DNA of 64,000 nucleotides from Paracoccus cavernae (GTDB lineage: Bacteria; Pseudomonadota; Alphaproteobacteria; Rhodobacterales; Rhodobacteraceae), in assembly GCA_030410095.1 (NCBI GenBank), contig JAUFRC010000001.1, forward strand, positions 2,368,501 through 2,432,500. The letters are read 5' to 3'. This document shows, one piece after another, positions 23,456 through 34,923 of this stretch. Numbering within the stretch: position 1 is the first letter of the stretch; each line of letters starts with the position of its first letter. A program made the translations under genes and the position numbers. The notes under the pieces are model-generated. The model ran no database searches, was not told where the DNA came from, and saw only the letters and a program-made list of their open reading frames with translations.

Positions 23456-24749
23456 TCAGGCGGTCAGGCGGTGCCCGTCATGGCCTGTGATGGTGACTTC
23501 CATCAGCGTGCCCTCGGGCATGTCGCGATCAAAGGAGACCTCGGTGAATTGCTCGGTCCGGCCAAGGCGCGGGCCTTCGGTCAGGATCAGGCGGGTCCGG
23601 CCGGTCTGGCTTTGCAGATGCGCCAGAAGCGCGGCATCGCCCTTGGCGCGCAGACGCGCGGCGCGGTCCTTGATCGCCGCGCCCTGCACTTTGGGCATCC
23701 GTGCGGCGGGCGTGCCCTTGCGCGCGGAATAGGGAAGACATGCAGGAAGGTCAGGCCGCAATCATCGACCAGCTTGAGGCTGTTTTCGAACATCTCTTCG
23801 GTCTCGGTCGGGAAACCGGCAATGATATCGGCACCGAAAACCAGATCGGGGCGCAGCTTGCGCGCATCTTCGCAAAAGCGGATCGCATCATCGCGCAGAT
23901 GGCGGCGCTTCATCCGCTTGAGGATCATGTCGTCGCCCGCCTGCAAGCTCAGATGCAAATGCGGCATCAGGCGCGGCTCGGTCGCAATCGCCAGCATCAG
24001 GTTGTCGTCGGCCTCAATCGAATCGATCGAGCTGATGCGCAGGCGCGGCAGGTCGGGGATCAGGCGCAGGATGCGCATGACCAGATCGCCCAGACGCGGC
24101 GTGCCCGGCAGATCGGCCCCCAGGAGGTCAGATCGACGCCGGTCAGCACGACCTCGTTGAAGCCGCGATCGCGCAGGCGCTTGATCTGCTCGACCACGAC
24201 GCCCGCCGGAACCGAGCGCGAATTGCCGCGACCAAAGGGGATGATGCAGAAGGTGCAGCGGTGGTCACAGCCGTTCTGGACCTGCACATAGGCACGGTGA
24301 CGGCCAAAACCGTCGATCAGATGGCCGGCGGTTTCCTTGACCGACATGATGTCGTCGACGCGGATTTTCTCGGTCTCGCCGATCAGGTCGGGGGCCATGT
24401 TCGGGGCGCGAAGCTGCTCCCACATGGCGGGCTGCATTTTCTCGTGATTGCCGATGACTTTCGTCACTTCGGGCATGGCCGCGAAGGTCTCGGGCTCGGT
24501 TTGGGCCGCGCAACCCGTGACGATCACCGGAGCGCCGGGGTTTTCCCGTGCCAGACGCCGGATTTCCTGCCGCGCTTTCCGCACGGCCTCGGCCGTAACG
24601 GCGCAGGTGTTCACCACGACCGCCCCTTGCAGGCCGGCCGCTTCCGCCATTTCGCGCATGGCTTCGGTCTCATAGGCGTTCAGCCGGCAGCCAAGCGTCG
24701 CGAATATGGGGGATTTGCGCTCATCCGCGCCACACTCCGTCAAAGACAT
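23456..24749 (-). CDS. mtaB: tRNA t(6)A37 methylthiotransferase
   Basis: About 431 residues. Radical-SAM enzyme that converts t6A37 to ms2t6A37 in tRNA. The N-terminal UPF0004 domain supplies cluster cysteines (TLGCRLNAYE, VVNTCAVT, VTGCAA), the radical-SAM motif is NGCDHRCTFCIIPFGRG, and a TRAM domain ends it (TEVSFDRDMPEGTLMEVTITG). The frame breaks at 24117-24121 (DLTSWGADLPGTPRLGDLV restored) and 23732-23734 (LHVFPYSARKGTPAARM restored), each one base short. Its start overlaps the 3' end of dapF by 29 nt, so the two are probably co-transcribed. Confidence 0.93.
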
Positions 24750-25536
24750 GGGCGGTCGGGCCGGTCATCCAGACCCCGTCCTCGCGCCAGTCGATTTCCA
24801 AAAGCCGCCCTCGGGGACGTTCACCTTGACGCGCCGTCCGGTCAGACCGCGCCGCGCCGCAGCCACCGCCGCCGCACAAGAGCACGAGCCCGAAGCCAAG
24901 GTCGGCCCCGTCCCGCGTTCCCAGATCCGCAGCTTGATCTCGCTGTCCGAGAGAACCTGCACGACCTCGACATTGGTGCGCTGCGGGTAAAGCGGGTGAT
25001 GTTCGAAACGGGGACCGAAGCTCTCGAGATCGACGGCATCGGCGTCGTCCACGAAGAAAGTGATATGCGGATTGCCCATGCCGGTCGCGACCGGATCGCC
25101 CTCGACCGGCAGGTGCAGCGTGTCGAGATCCTCGGCAATCGGGATCGCGCGCCAATCGAGCACCGGATGTCCCATATTGACCCGCGTGAGCCCGCCCCCG
25201 CATCCTCGGCCAAAAGCACGGCATGATCGGTTTCCAGCCGCAACTCGGTCGCGCCCGACTCGTCCATCAGATAGCGCGCGATGCAGCGCGTGGCATTGCC
25301 GCAAGCCGCCGAAAGCGAGCCGTCTGCGTTGAAAAAGGTCAGCCGCGCATCGGCATTGCCGTCCTTGCGGATCACCGCCAACTGGTCGAATCCGACACCG
25401 CGATGACGGTCGGCAATGCGCGTCACCACCTCGGCCGACGGCATCTCGCCCCGTCGCGCAGGTCGATGACCACAAAATCATTGCCAAGCCCGTGCATTTT
25501 CATGAAGGGGAGGCGCGTTTTTTCCGTGTTTTCCAT
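24721..25536 (-). CDS. dapF: Diaminopimelate epimerase
   Basis: About 272 residues. Interconverts LL- and meso-diaminopimelate for lysine and peptidoglycan. FMKMHGLGNDFVVIDLR is the N-terminal signature; GVGFDQLAVI, the catalytic-Cys loop SLSAACGNATRCIARYL, GMGNPHITFFVDD, and the second Cys loop TLASGSCSCAAAVAAARRG follow. Three breaks, each one missing base: about 25446 (DLRDGAEMPSAEVV), 25191-25193 (EDAGAGLTRVNMGHPV) and about 24804 (VNVPEGGLLEIDWRED). It lies just upstream of mtaB and divergent from tRNA-Lys. Confidence 0.93.
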
Positions 25537-25630
25537 GTCCGCGATATAATCCCGCGAAAAAGATTCCGCCAGAGTGTCGTTTTGCGCTTGACCCTGCCCG
25601 CCGCTAAACCTAATCACCGCCACAAGATGT

Positions 25631-25706
25631 GGGCCCATAGCTCAGTTGGTAGAGCAACTGACTTTTAATCAGTGGGTCACAGGTTCGAATCCTGTTGGGC
25701 TCACCA
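25631..25706 (+). tRNA. tRNA-Lys (UUU)
   Basis: A 76-nt cloverleaf. The acceptor stem GGGCCCA pairs with TGGGCTC (one G-T), D-arm TAGCTCAGTTGGTAGAGCA, anticodon stem CTGA/TCAG around CTTTTAA (anticodon TTT), and T-arm CAGGTTCGAATCCTG. CCA is encoded. No intron. Confidence 0.98.
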
Positions 25707-25893
25707 TCTTTATCCGCTTGGCAGATTGCAAGCAAACGCTGAAAAATCAGCAAAAACAATCAAATACACTGACGCAAGACGAGACCGACAGGCGCTTTCG
25801 CCCTGCTTCGGACCTGGATTTTCGCCTGCCTGAAGATGGCGGATTGTGCGGACCGCCTGCCCCGCATACGGCCGTTTGCGCGCAGATCGCCGC

Positions 25894-27104
25894 TCAGGCC
25901 GTGAAGGTCATCACCACCTTGGCCAAACCGTTTTCCATCGAGAAGCTCAGGCCGATTCCTCTTTGCCCGTGATTTTCTGCACGATGCCGAGGCCCAGTCC
26001 CGTCCCTGCGCTGCGGGCCGATTTTTCGAATGTGCCGTGGCGGAACGCGGCGCCCTCGGCGACGGGGTTGAGGATGCTCAGGACGGGACCCGCCTCGAGG
26101 AGGACCCGCACCCGTCCGGTGCCGTGATCGCGCGCGTTGCGGAGCAGGTTTTCAAGGATCAGGGCCAAAGCCTCGGGATGGATCGCGACAAAGGCGCTTT
26201 CGACATCGCCGTCGTCAAAGACGATATCGCCACGCATCTCGGCGATCACCATGCGCGTGACCTGCACCAGATCGCTTTGCGCGCCCGCCGCCCCGCCGCA
26301 TCGGCGCGCGACAGATGCAGGAGCCGGTCGACCAGCGCGCCCAGACGCAGCAGGGAATCGGCAATCCGTTGCGGCGCGGCGGGATCGGCCACCCCCGCCA
26401 TCAACGCCTGCGCCTGCGCCGAGGCCGCCGCGACCGGCGTGCGCAGCTCGTGGGCGGCCTGCACGGCGAATTGGCCCTCGGCCTCGATATGGGCGCGGAT
26501 GCGCTCGAGATAGAAATTCATCGCATCCCGGATAGGGCAAGTTCCTGCGGCAGATCCATCTGCCCGCTTGGGCTGAGATCGCTGGCCTTGCGCTTTTGCA
26601 GATCCTGCGCAAAGCGGTTTGCAGGCCGCAGGGTTGCGGTGACCACGCGGCTTACCGACCACAGCGCGACCAGCAGCACCGGCAGCATGATCGCGACCAG
26701 CCATGCCACGCTTTCGGCCAGCTCTTCGCGCCGCCACTTATCGCTTTGACCGACCTCGACGCTAAGCGAGCCGTCCGGATCGGAAAGGCGATACACCCGC
26801 CATCCGGCCAGATCATGGCCGCCGTTCGTGCTTTGCACGGGCAGACGGCGGGCAGAACCTCCTGCCCGTCCGCAATGATGCGGATGCGGACATCGCCCAG
26901 TTCCGCGGGCAGGTTCAGCCCGCCGCTCTCGCGATAGGCCGACAAAACGAACTGAGCCGAGCCCTTGAGGCTTTCATCGACCAGCTCGCCCATTTCATGG
27001 TTGAGCGCGCCGATCGCGAGCCCCAGCCCGATCGCCCAGCTCAGGGCGATCCCCAAAAGCACGCGCCGCAGCAGACGTTTGCGCAGGGACCAGGTGCTGC
27101 TCAT
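25894..27104 (-). CDS. Two-component sensor histidine kinase
   Basis: About 405 residues. Inner-membrane sensor with two membrane segments (LLGIALSWAIGLGLAIGAL near residue 20 and AWLVAIMLPVLLVALWSV), a short periplasmic sensor loop between them, a phospho-acceptor His in AAHELRTPVAAASAQ, the N box ENLLRNARDHG and a G box SAGTGLGLGIVQKI. Four one-base losses break the frame, near 26846 (LPARLPVQSTNGGHD), 26530 (ELAPIRDAMNFYLERI), 26295 (ADAAGGAAGAQSDLV) and 25953 (TGKEGIGLSFSMENGL, which moves the stop to 25894). It overlaps the response-regulator stop by 4 nt. The architecture is QseC/PmrB-like. The signal is unknown. Confidence 0.88.
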
Positions 27105-27754
27105 TCGACGAGATAGCCCAAGCCGCGGCGGGTCTGGATGACATCCGCGCCCAGCTTTCCGCGCAGGCGCGAGATATAGACCTCGACCGCATTCCCCGCG
27201 ATTTCATCCTCGAAAGCATAGAGCCGTTCCTCGAGAACGCGTCGCGACAAAACCCGCCCCCGCGCCGCCAGAAGCGCATCGAAAACCGCCCATTCGCGCG
27301 AGGTCAGCCGGATCTCCGCATCCTCGCGAAACAGCCGCGCGCCGGCGCGGTCGATGCGCAACTCGCCCAAAGTGGTCTCGGCCGAAGGATCGCCGCCCGC
27401 GCGGCGGCCGTGAGCGCGCAGACGGGCCTCGAGCTCGCCCAGATCAAAGGGTTTGACGACGTAGTCATCGGCCCCCGCATCCAGCCCCGCGATACGGTCG
27501 GCGATCTGGTCGCGCGCCGTGGCGATGATCACCGGTACGCGATTGCCGCGCCGCCGCTCGCGCCGCAAAAGCTCGAGCCCCAGCCCGTCGGGCAAAGCGA
27601 GATCGAGCAGAACCGCATCGAATTCGGCAACGGCAAGGATGGCATCGGCATCGGCCAAAGTCGGCGCGAGATCGACCGCATGACCCTGCGCCTGCAGGAA
27701 ACGCTGCACCGCATCCGCAATATCGGCCTCGTCCTCGATCACCAGAACGCGCAT
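27101..27754 (-). CDS. OmpR/PhoB-family response regulator
   Basis: A 217-residue transcription factor. Receiver domain with the acidic pair E7-D8, phospho-acceptor D51 (AVLLDLALPDG), switch T79 (IIATARD) and K101 (DDYVVKPFD). The C-terminal winged helix has LTSREWAVFDALLAARGRVLSR, NAVEVYISRLRGKLG and IQTRRGLGYLVE. The frame is intact. It overlaps the sensor kinase by ATGA and is divergent from the lipid-A modification genes at 27949, the natural candidate targets; PmrA/QseB-type regulators often control such genes. That link is inference. Confidence 0.94.
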   Translation of the reverse strand: MRVLVIEDEADIADAVQRFLQAQGHAVDLAPTLADADAILAVAEFDAVLLDLALPDGLGLELLRRERRRGNRVPVIIATARDQIADRIAGLDAGADDYVVKPFDLGELEARLRAHGRRAGGDPSAETTLGELRIDRAGARLFREDAEIRLTSREWAVFDALLAARGRVLSRRVLEERLYAFEDEIAGNAVEVYISRLRGKLGADVIQTRRGLGYLVE

Positions 27755-27948
27755 GGCTCGGCTCCGTTTGGTCCGCCTCCTTCATGCACGCACCGGCCGG
27801 CGGAGACAACTGTGGCGTTACCGGCTGGCCTTCGCCGTAGCGGACGCGCCGGAGGCATCGGCGTGACGCGGACAAGGCCTTTGTAAGGTTAGCGAAAGAA
27901 TCGGGTGATCAAGAGGGGGCAACGACACCGATCGAGGGAAGTTCACCC

Positions 27949-28247
27949 ATGTCCGACCAGACCTTCTGGCTCAGCATCGGCCTTTGGGCCAGACCCTGTT
28001 CAGCGCCCGCTTTCTGGTGCAATGGCTGGCCAGCGAACGGGTGCGCCAAAGCATTGTGCCGACCGCCTTCTGGTGGCTGTCGCTGGCGGGTGGCGCGACG
28101 CTTCTGGCCTATGCGGTCTGGCGGCGCGATCCGGTCTTCATCATCGGGCAAGCAAGCGGGCTGCTCGTCTATATCCGCAATCTGATGCTGATCCGCCAAA
28201 CCGGCCGCACCACTGCGCTTGCGGCAGGCGACGGAAGCGCCGCATGA
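27949..28247 (+). CDS. Lipid-A-disaccharide synthase N-terminal-like (LAB_N) membrane protein
   Basis: About 99 residues with three hydrophobic segments, matching the stand-alone LAB_N domain: MSDQTFWLSIGLLGQTLFSARFLVQW, RQSIVPTAFWWLSLAGGATLLAYA and PVFIIGQASGLLVYIRNLMLI. Such proteins commonly accompany ArnC/ArnT-like genes; their exact role in lipid-linked sugar transfer or flipping is not established. One T is missing at 27983-27985 (GLLGQTLF restored). The ribosome-binding site is GAGGGAAG. The stop overlaps the next start (ATGA). Confidence 0.88.
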
Positions 28248-29821
28248 GGCTGTCCGTTCTTTCCGCCACGCTGCTGTTCGCGCTCGGCCTGCTGGTTCTG
28301 GTGCTGCTGCGCCCGCTGATGCCCATCGACGAGACCCGCTATGTCGCCGCCGCATGGGAGATGCATCAGGGCGGCTCGCTTTTCGTGCCCCATCTCAACG
28401 GCGAGCTTTACGGGCACAAACCGCCCCTGCTGTTCTGGCTGATCAATCTGGTCTGGCTTTTCACCGGCCCGAGCGGTCTGGCCGCACGCCTTGTCGCGCC
28501 CGCTTTCGCCGTCGGCGGCGTCGCCCTGACAGGGCTGCTGGCGCGCAGGCTCTGGCCGGGCGAGCCGGAGCGCGCGGGCATTGCGGCACTGATCCTCGCC
28601 TGCTCGCCGGTGTTTTTGTTCTTCGGCTCGACCACGATGTTCGACACCATTCTGGCGGTCTCGACCCTGCTTGCGATGCTGGCGCTATGGCAAGCGGCGC
28701 AAGAGCCCGACCTCGCGGGCGGCACGGCGTCGGGCCGCCGGAGCTGGCTGCTTCTGGGGGCGGCGATCGCTTTGGGCGTCTACGGCAAGGGGCCGGTGAT
28801 CTTTCTCCATGTGCTGCCTGTCGCGCTGACCATGCCGCTTTGGGCCCCCGCGCCGAGAGCGCCTGTGAGCAAATGGTTTCGCGGGCTGGCGCTCGCCCTT
28901 GGCGTGGCGATCGTGCTGGTCGCGCTGTGGCTTCTTCCGGCGCTGGTCATCGGCGGCGAGCCCTACCAGATCGAGGTCCTCTGGCGGCAAAGTGCGGGGC
29001 GCATGGCGTCGAGCTTTGCGCATCAACGGCCGGTCTGGTTCTATCTGGCCTTGCTGCCGATGCTGATCTGGCCCTTCGGCTGGACCCGCTCGGGGCTGGG
29101 CGCACTGGCGCCGCGCGCCCTTGCCGCCCGACCCGAGACCCGTTTCCTGACCATCTGGTTTCTCGGCGCGCTCATCGCCTTTTCGGCAATCAGCGGCAAA
29201 CAAACCCATTACCTGCTGCCCGAAATACCCGCTCTGGCCCTGCTGCTCGCGCGCGGCCCCGCCCAAAGACAATGGACAAGCCGCGATCTGTGGCTGGCAC
29301 TGCCGCTTGCGGGCCTTGCCCTCGGGCTGGTGGCGGCGGGCCTGCGTCTGGTGCCTGCGCTCGAGGCGCTCGATTTCCGCCAGCCGCTCTGGGCGGCCGC
29401 CTTGGGGCTCTTGTGCCTCGGAGCGGGCATCTGGGGCTTTTTGCGCCTGCGCTCTGGGCTGATCGGGCTGGGGGCATTGGCGCTTTCTTTCGTGATCGCG
29501 CTGCATCTCGCGGCCAGCCCGTTGCTCTTTGCGCGCTACGACCTGACCCCGCTCGGCGCAGCGCTTGCGCCCTACCGTGATGCAGGCATCGCCATCACCG
29601 ACGGCACCTATCACGCCCAGCTCAACTTCGCCGCGCGGCTCGACCATCCCGTCGCCCGTCCGACCACGCCCGAGGCCGTCGCCGACTGGGCCGCGAGCCA
29701 CCCCGGCGGCGTCCTGCTCGACCTTTCGGGCGCACAGATCGCGGGCCTGCATCCGGTCGCGCGCCTTCCCTACCGCAGCGACACCTACACCCTCTTCCAA
29801 CCCAACGAGGTCACACCATGA
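28244..29821 (+). CDS. ArnT-like glycosyltransferase, family GT39/GT83
   Basis: A 525-residue polytopic inner-membrane protein. The first periplasmic loop carries the acidic motif MPIDETRYVAAAWEMHQGG, the DE(T)RY motif of ArnT and RgtA-D type transferases that move a sugar from polyprenyl phosphate to lipid A or core. GELYGHKPPLLFWLI and ISGKQTHYLLPEIPALALLLA are further family landmarks. About ten to twelve hydrophobic segments and a C-terminal periplasmic part (YRDAGIAITDGTYHAQLNF). The frame is intact. ATG 28244 overlaps the LAB_N stop, and its stop overlaps the GT2 start. Confidence 0.92.
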   Translation: MRLSVLSATLLFALGLLVLVLLRPLMPIDETRYVAAAWEMHQGGSLFVPHLNGELYGHKPPLLFWLINLVWLFTGPSGLAARLVAPAFAVGGVALTGLLARRLWPGEPERAGIAALILACSPVFLFFGSTTMFDTILAVSTLLAMLALWQAAQEPDLAGGTASGRRSWLLLGAAIALGVYGKGPVIFLHVLPVALTMPLWAPAPRAPVSKWFRGLALALGVAIVLVALWLLPALVIGGEPYQIEVLWRQSAGRMASSFAHQRPVWFYLALLPMLIWPFGWTRSGLGALAPRALAARPETRFLTIWFLGALIAFSAISGKQTHYLLPEIPALALLLARGPAQRQWTSRDLWLALPLAGLALGLVAAGLRLVPALEALDFRQPLWAAALGLLCLGAGIWGFLRLRSGLIGLGALALSFVIALHLAASPLLFARYDLTPLGAALAPYRDAGIAITDGTYHAQLNFAARLDHPVARPTTPEAVADWAASHPGGVLLDLSGAQIAGLHPVARLPYRSDTYTLFQPNEVTP

Positions 29822-30633
29822 CTTTCGACATCTCCATCGTCCTGCCCGCCAAAAACGAGGCCGGCAATATCGAGGCCCTGCTTCTCGACATCTCGCGCGT
29901 CATGGCCGATGCCGATCACGAAATCATCGTCGTGGATGATGCATCGACCGACCAGACCCGTGATGTTCTTGCGCGGCTCAGACGGCGGATGCCGCAGCTA
30001 CGGGTGGTCTGCCACCAAAGCTCCTGCGGGCAATCGGCGGCGATCCGCAGCGGCATTCTGGCCGCCAAAGGCCGCATCATCGCAACCTTGGATGCCGACG
30101 GACAAAACCCGCCCGAGAACCTGCCGGACCTGCTGCGCCCCTGCTCGATGCCCCCGCGGGCGACCGTATCGGGCTTGTGCAGGGCCAGCGGGTCGGGCGC
30201 AAGGATACACGTTCGAAACGATGGGCCTCGAAGCTCGCGAACCGCATTCGCGGCGGGCTTTTGGGCGACGGGGTCAGCGACAGCGGCTGCGGGCTCAAGG
30301 CATTCCCGCGCGAGGTCTATCTGAATCTCGCCTTCTTCGACCATATCCACCGCTTCATGCCCGCCATGATCAAACGCGAGGGTGGACGGTCGTGACCGTA
30401 CCCGTCACCCATGCCGAACGGGCCTCGGGGCGCTCGAACTACAACAATTTCCAGCGCGCGCGGGTGGGTGCGGTCGATCTTTGGGCGTGGCATGGCTGAT
30501 GCGCCGCCGCCGCTTGCCGGTCGTGCGCGATCTGCCGATGTCCGCGGGGCTAGACGCGCCGGCGCGCAGCACCGCCTCCAGCGGCCACAACCCCGCCTTC
30601 GGGCAATCCACAACCGTGGAGGCCGCGCTGTGA
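29818..30633 (+). CDS. Polyprenyl-phosphate glycosyltransferase, family GT2 (ArnC/RgtE-like)
   Basis: About 272 residues. Cytosolic GT-A enzyme likely to load a sugar from a UDP donor onto polyprenyl phosphate. DISIVLPAKNEAGNIEALL, the donor-binding HEIIVVDDASTDQT, the metal motif ATLDADGQNPPENLP and SGCGLKAFPREVYLNL are dolichol-phosphate-mannose-synthase-like. Membrane anchors of ArnC are absent. Breaks near 30137 (LLRPLLDAPAGDRIG), 30385 (REGWTVVTVPVTH) and 30483 (VDLWGVAWLMRRRRLP), each one base short. The stop overlaps the epimerase GTG start. Confidence 0.88.
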
Positions 30634-31775
30634 GAGTTCTGATCACCGGAGCGGCAGGTTTCATCGGCGCGACGCTCGCACGGCTTTTGCTGCGCGAGGG
30701 CTGCGAAGTGGTCGGGGTCGACGATCACAACGCCTATTACGACCCCGCCCTCAAGGCCGCGCGCGAGGCGCAGCTTCTGGCCAGCCCGAATTATCTCTCG
30801 ATCCGCGCCAAGATCGAAACCCCGGCCTGCTGCGCGACCTTTTCGCGGCCAACAAGCCCGATGTGGTCGTCCATCTCGCGGCTCAGGCCGGCGTGCGCCA
30901 TTCGATCACCCATCCCGAGACCTATCTCGCCTCGAACCTGCAAGGCAGCTACGAGCTGCTTGAAGCGGCCCGCGCCCATCCCCGCGCCATATGCTGATGG
31001 CATCAAGCAGCTCGGTCTATGGCGGCAATGCCCAAATGCCCTACCGCGAGACCGACAAGACCGATCTGCCCCTGTCCTTCTATGCCGCGACCAAGAAGTC
31101 CAACGAGATGATGGCGCATTCCTACGCCGGCCTCTTTGCGCTGCCGATCACGATGTTCCGCTTCTTCACGGTTTACGGCCCTTGGGGCGGCCGGATATGG
31201 CGCCGCATCTCTTTACCTCGGCGCTGTTCGAGGGGCGCGCGATCAAGCTGTTCAACCACGGTCACATGATGCGCGATTTCACCTTCGTCGACGATCTGGT
31301 TGCCTCGATCCGCGCGCTGATGGATGCGGTCCCGCCTGCGCCGAATGCGGCCAGCCGCGGGCCTGCCGCGGAATTCGACAGCCTCTCGCCCTGCGCGCCC
31401 TGGCGCGTGGTCAATATCGGCAACGGCCAGCCCGTCCCGCTGATGGGCTTTGTGCGCGCGCTCGAGGCGGCCTCGGGGCGCGAGGCCCTGTTCGAGATGC
31501 TGCCGATGCAGCCCGGCGACGTCGAGGCGACATGGGCCGACACCACCTTGCTCGGGCATCTGACCGGCACGGTGAACCGCACCGATATCCGCGAGGGTGC
31601 GGCGCGTTATGTCGGCTGGTTTCGCGATTACTACGCTCAGGACAAGGCCATGACGCCAGTTTGGCAGCCGGCCCATCAGGCGGCCATCCGCAACCCGCCC
31701 TCGCGCGATTGGCAACGCCCTCTCCTGAGGCCGCGCAAGGGATTTACCCAAAGGCGCCGTTCGGGCTATGTTTCG

Positions 31776-32752
<977 letters not shown>

Positions 32753-32897
32753 CCGCAGAGAGGGCCGGAGGGCTAGGCCGAGAACAAACCCGAAGGGGCC
32801 GACCCGAAGGCGGGAATTGACCCTGCTTTCGGGCCGCCCTATCGATGGGCGGCGCAGAGATCACGCGCCTGTCTCCTTTCCGCTTCGGGACTCCCAG

Positions 32898-34068
32898 ATG
32901 ACCTTTGCCAACGGCCGAACCACGCTTGCCATTCCCGGCCCCTCGCCCCTGCCCGACCGCGTTTTGCGCGCGATGGCGCGGCCCTCGCCCGATATCTATT
33001 CGGGCGAATTGCCCGCGCTCAACCTCCGGCTCATGGCGGGGCTCAAGCGTTTGGCGGGCACGCGGGCGCATCTCGCCGCCTATATCGGCAACGGCCATGC
33101 CGGATGGGAGGCCGCGATTGCCAATCTCTTCCACCGCGGCGAACGAGCGCTGGTCCTGACCTCGGGCCATTTCGGCCACGGTTGGGCGCGCGGCGCAGGC
33201 GATGGGGGTCGAGGTCGAGATCATGGATTTCGCCGCCCGCGCCGCCGATCCCGCGCAACTGGCGGAAAGGCTGGCTGCCGACAAGGACCATCTCATCAAG
33301 GCCGTGCTGGTCTGCCATATCGACACGGCAACCTCGGTTCAGGCCGATCTGATGGCGCTGAAAGCCGCGATCGGGGATCATCCCGCGCTGTTTGCGGTGG
33401 ATGCGATCGCCTCGCTCGGATGTGCAGAGCTCTGTATGGATGATTGGGGAATCGATGTGCTGGTCTCGGCCAGCCAGAAAGGGCTGATGTCTCCGCCCGG
33501 CGCGGCATTCGTGTGGTTCTCGGAACGCGCGAAAGCCATGGGTCCAAGCGATATGGCCACGCCTTACTGGAACTGGCACGCCCGCGCCGAAGCGACCGAG
33601 TTGTGGCAATTCTGGGACGGCACCGCGCCGGTCCAGATGATCTATGCCGCGAACGAGGCGCTGACGATGATCCTCGACGAGGAAAGCCTCCCCGCCGTCT
33701 GGGCGCGCCACGAGGGCCTCGCCCGCGCGGTCTGGGCCGCTTTCGAGGCATGGGGCAAGGACGGATCGGGGATCACTTTGACCGTGGCGGAACCGTCCGA
33801 GCGGGCGCGTTCGGTCACGGCGGCGACCCTGCCGCGCGCCGATGAGCTACGGGCATGGTGCGACCAGAAGGCGGGGCTGGTGCTGGGCCTCGGTCTGGGC
33901 GCGGAGGATGCCGCCAATGCGCTGCGCGTCGCCCATATGGGCCATGCCAACGCCCACCAGATCCTCGGCACGCTGGCCGTGATGGAGGCGGGCATGACCG
34001 CGCTTGCCATCCCGCATGGCGCGGGCGCGATCGAGGCCGCGGCGCGGGTCATCGCCGAACGCGCCTGA
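32898..34068 (+). CDS. Class V aminotransferase (alanine/serine-glyoxylate type)
   Basis: About 390 residues. PLP enzyme of the alanine-glyoxylate / serine-pyruvate aminotransferase group. N-terminal AIPGPSPLPDRVLRAMARPS, the GNGHAGWEAAIANLFHRGE loop, FAVDAIASLGCAELCMDDWGID, and PLP lysine in VLVSASQKGLMSPPGAAFVWF; ending with AHMGHANAHQILGTLAVME. The frame breaks near 33190, where two bases (one GC unit of GCGCGC) are missing; the repair gives GHGWARAAQAMGVEVE. Not obviously tied to bluB. The amino donor and acceptor cannot be fixed from sequence. Confidence 0.88.
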
Positions 34069-34096
34069 GCCCATTCGCCGATTAAGCAAATGCGGA

Positions 34097-34132
34097 CGGG
34101 TCGCGCCTTGCGGTGCGACCCGTTGCGGTTTT
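34097..34132 (+). terminator. Terminator after the aminotransferase gene
   Basis: An 8-bp stem CGGGTCGC / GCGACCCG with a 10-nt loop, followed by TTGCGGTTTTC, sits between two convergent genes. A moderate intrinsic terminator for the plus strand. Confidence 0.55.
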
Positions 34133-34149
34133 CACGTGAAGCAAAGCCT

Positions 34150-34923
34150 TCAGGCGGCGGCGTGGGGCAGGATCCAGATCCCCTCGGCCGGCACGGTATT
34201 GACCGCCAGCGCGCAGCCGTAGGCCTCGGAAAGGCGCTGGTTGGTCAGCACTTCGGCGGGAGTGCCCTGAGCTACGACCAGCCCCGCTGTGACCAAAGCG
34301 ATACGGTCGGCAAACATGGCGGTCAGGTTCAGGTCATGCATGACCGCGACCACCCCGCCGCCGCGTCTGGCGTAATCGGCGGCCAGCCGCATCACCGTAA
34401 GCTGATGCGCGATATCGAGGCTGCTGACCGGCTCGTCGAGAAACAGCCAGCGCGGCCCCTCTTCGCCCAGAGGCTGCCAGACCTGCACCAGAACGCGGGC
34501 AAGCTGGACGCGCTGCTGCTCTCCGCCCGAAAGCTGCTGGTAATAGCGACCGGCGAAACCGCCTAGATCGACCCGCTCCAGCGCGCGAAGGATCAGCGTA
34601 TCCGCCTCGGGACCGCGCGCCTGCGAGCCCAGACGCACGACCTCGGCCACGGTGAAGGGAAAAGACAAAGCCGTCGCCTGCGGCAGAACGCCCCTGATCC
34701 GCGCGAGGGTTTCGGGCGGGGTCTTGGCGATCTTGTGGCCGTTCAGCGTGACCTCGCCGCGGCAGGGCAGCTCGCCGGTCAGCGCGCGCATCAAGGTGGT
34801 CTTGCCCGAGCCGTTCGGCCCGACGATGGCGGTGAACTGGCCCGCCTCGGCGCGGAAATCGGCACCGTGCAGGATTTCCTTGCGCCCGAGGCTGAGGTGG
34901 ATGGTTTGGGCGATCAGGCTCAT
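34150..34923 (-). CDS. hmuV: Heme ABC importer, ATP-binding protein
   Basis: A 257-residue cytosolic ATPase. Walker A GPNGSGKTT, signature LSGGEQQRVQLARVL, Walker B RWLFLDEPVSSLD, switch His in VAVMHDLNLT. HmuV-type features include VLPQATALSFPFTVAEVVRLG. The frame is intact. The start overlaps the hmuU stop (ATGA). It powers HmuU to bring heme from periplasm to cytosol; last gene of hmuSTUV. Confidence 0.95.
   Translation of the reverse strand: MSLIAQTIHLSLGRKEILHGADFRAEAGQFTAIVGPNGSGKTTLMRALTGELPCRGEVTLNGHKIAKTPPETLARIRGVLPQATALSFPFTVAEVVRLGSQARGPEADTLILRALERVDLGGFAGRYYQQLSGGEQQRVQLARVLVQVWQPLGEEGPRWLFLDEPVSSLDIAHQLTVMRLAADYARRGGGVVAVMHDLNLTAMFADRIALVTAGLVVAQGTPAEVLTNQRLSEAYGCALAVNTVPAEGIWILPHAAA

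Noticed and set aside
25707..25893. A short open frame running from inside tRNA-Lys to beyond the kinase end
   Set aside because: It starts within the tRNA gene and overlaps the repaired kinase C-terminus on the opposite strand; no coding character.
32840..32860. Inverted repeat GCCGCCC / GGGCGGC between bluB and the aminotransferase gene
   Set aside because: There is no T-run on either strand and the arms are plain GC sequence; too weak to call a terminator or operator.
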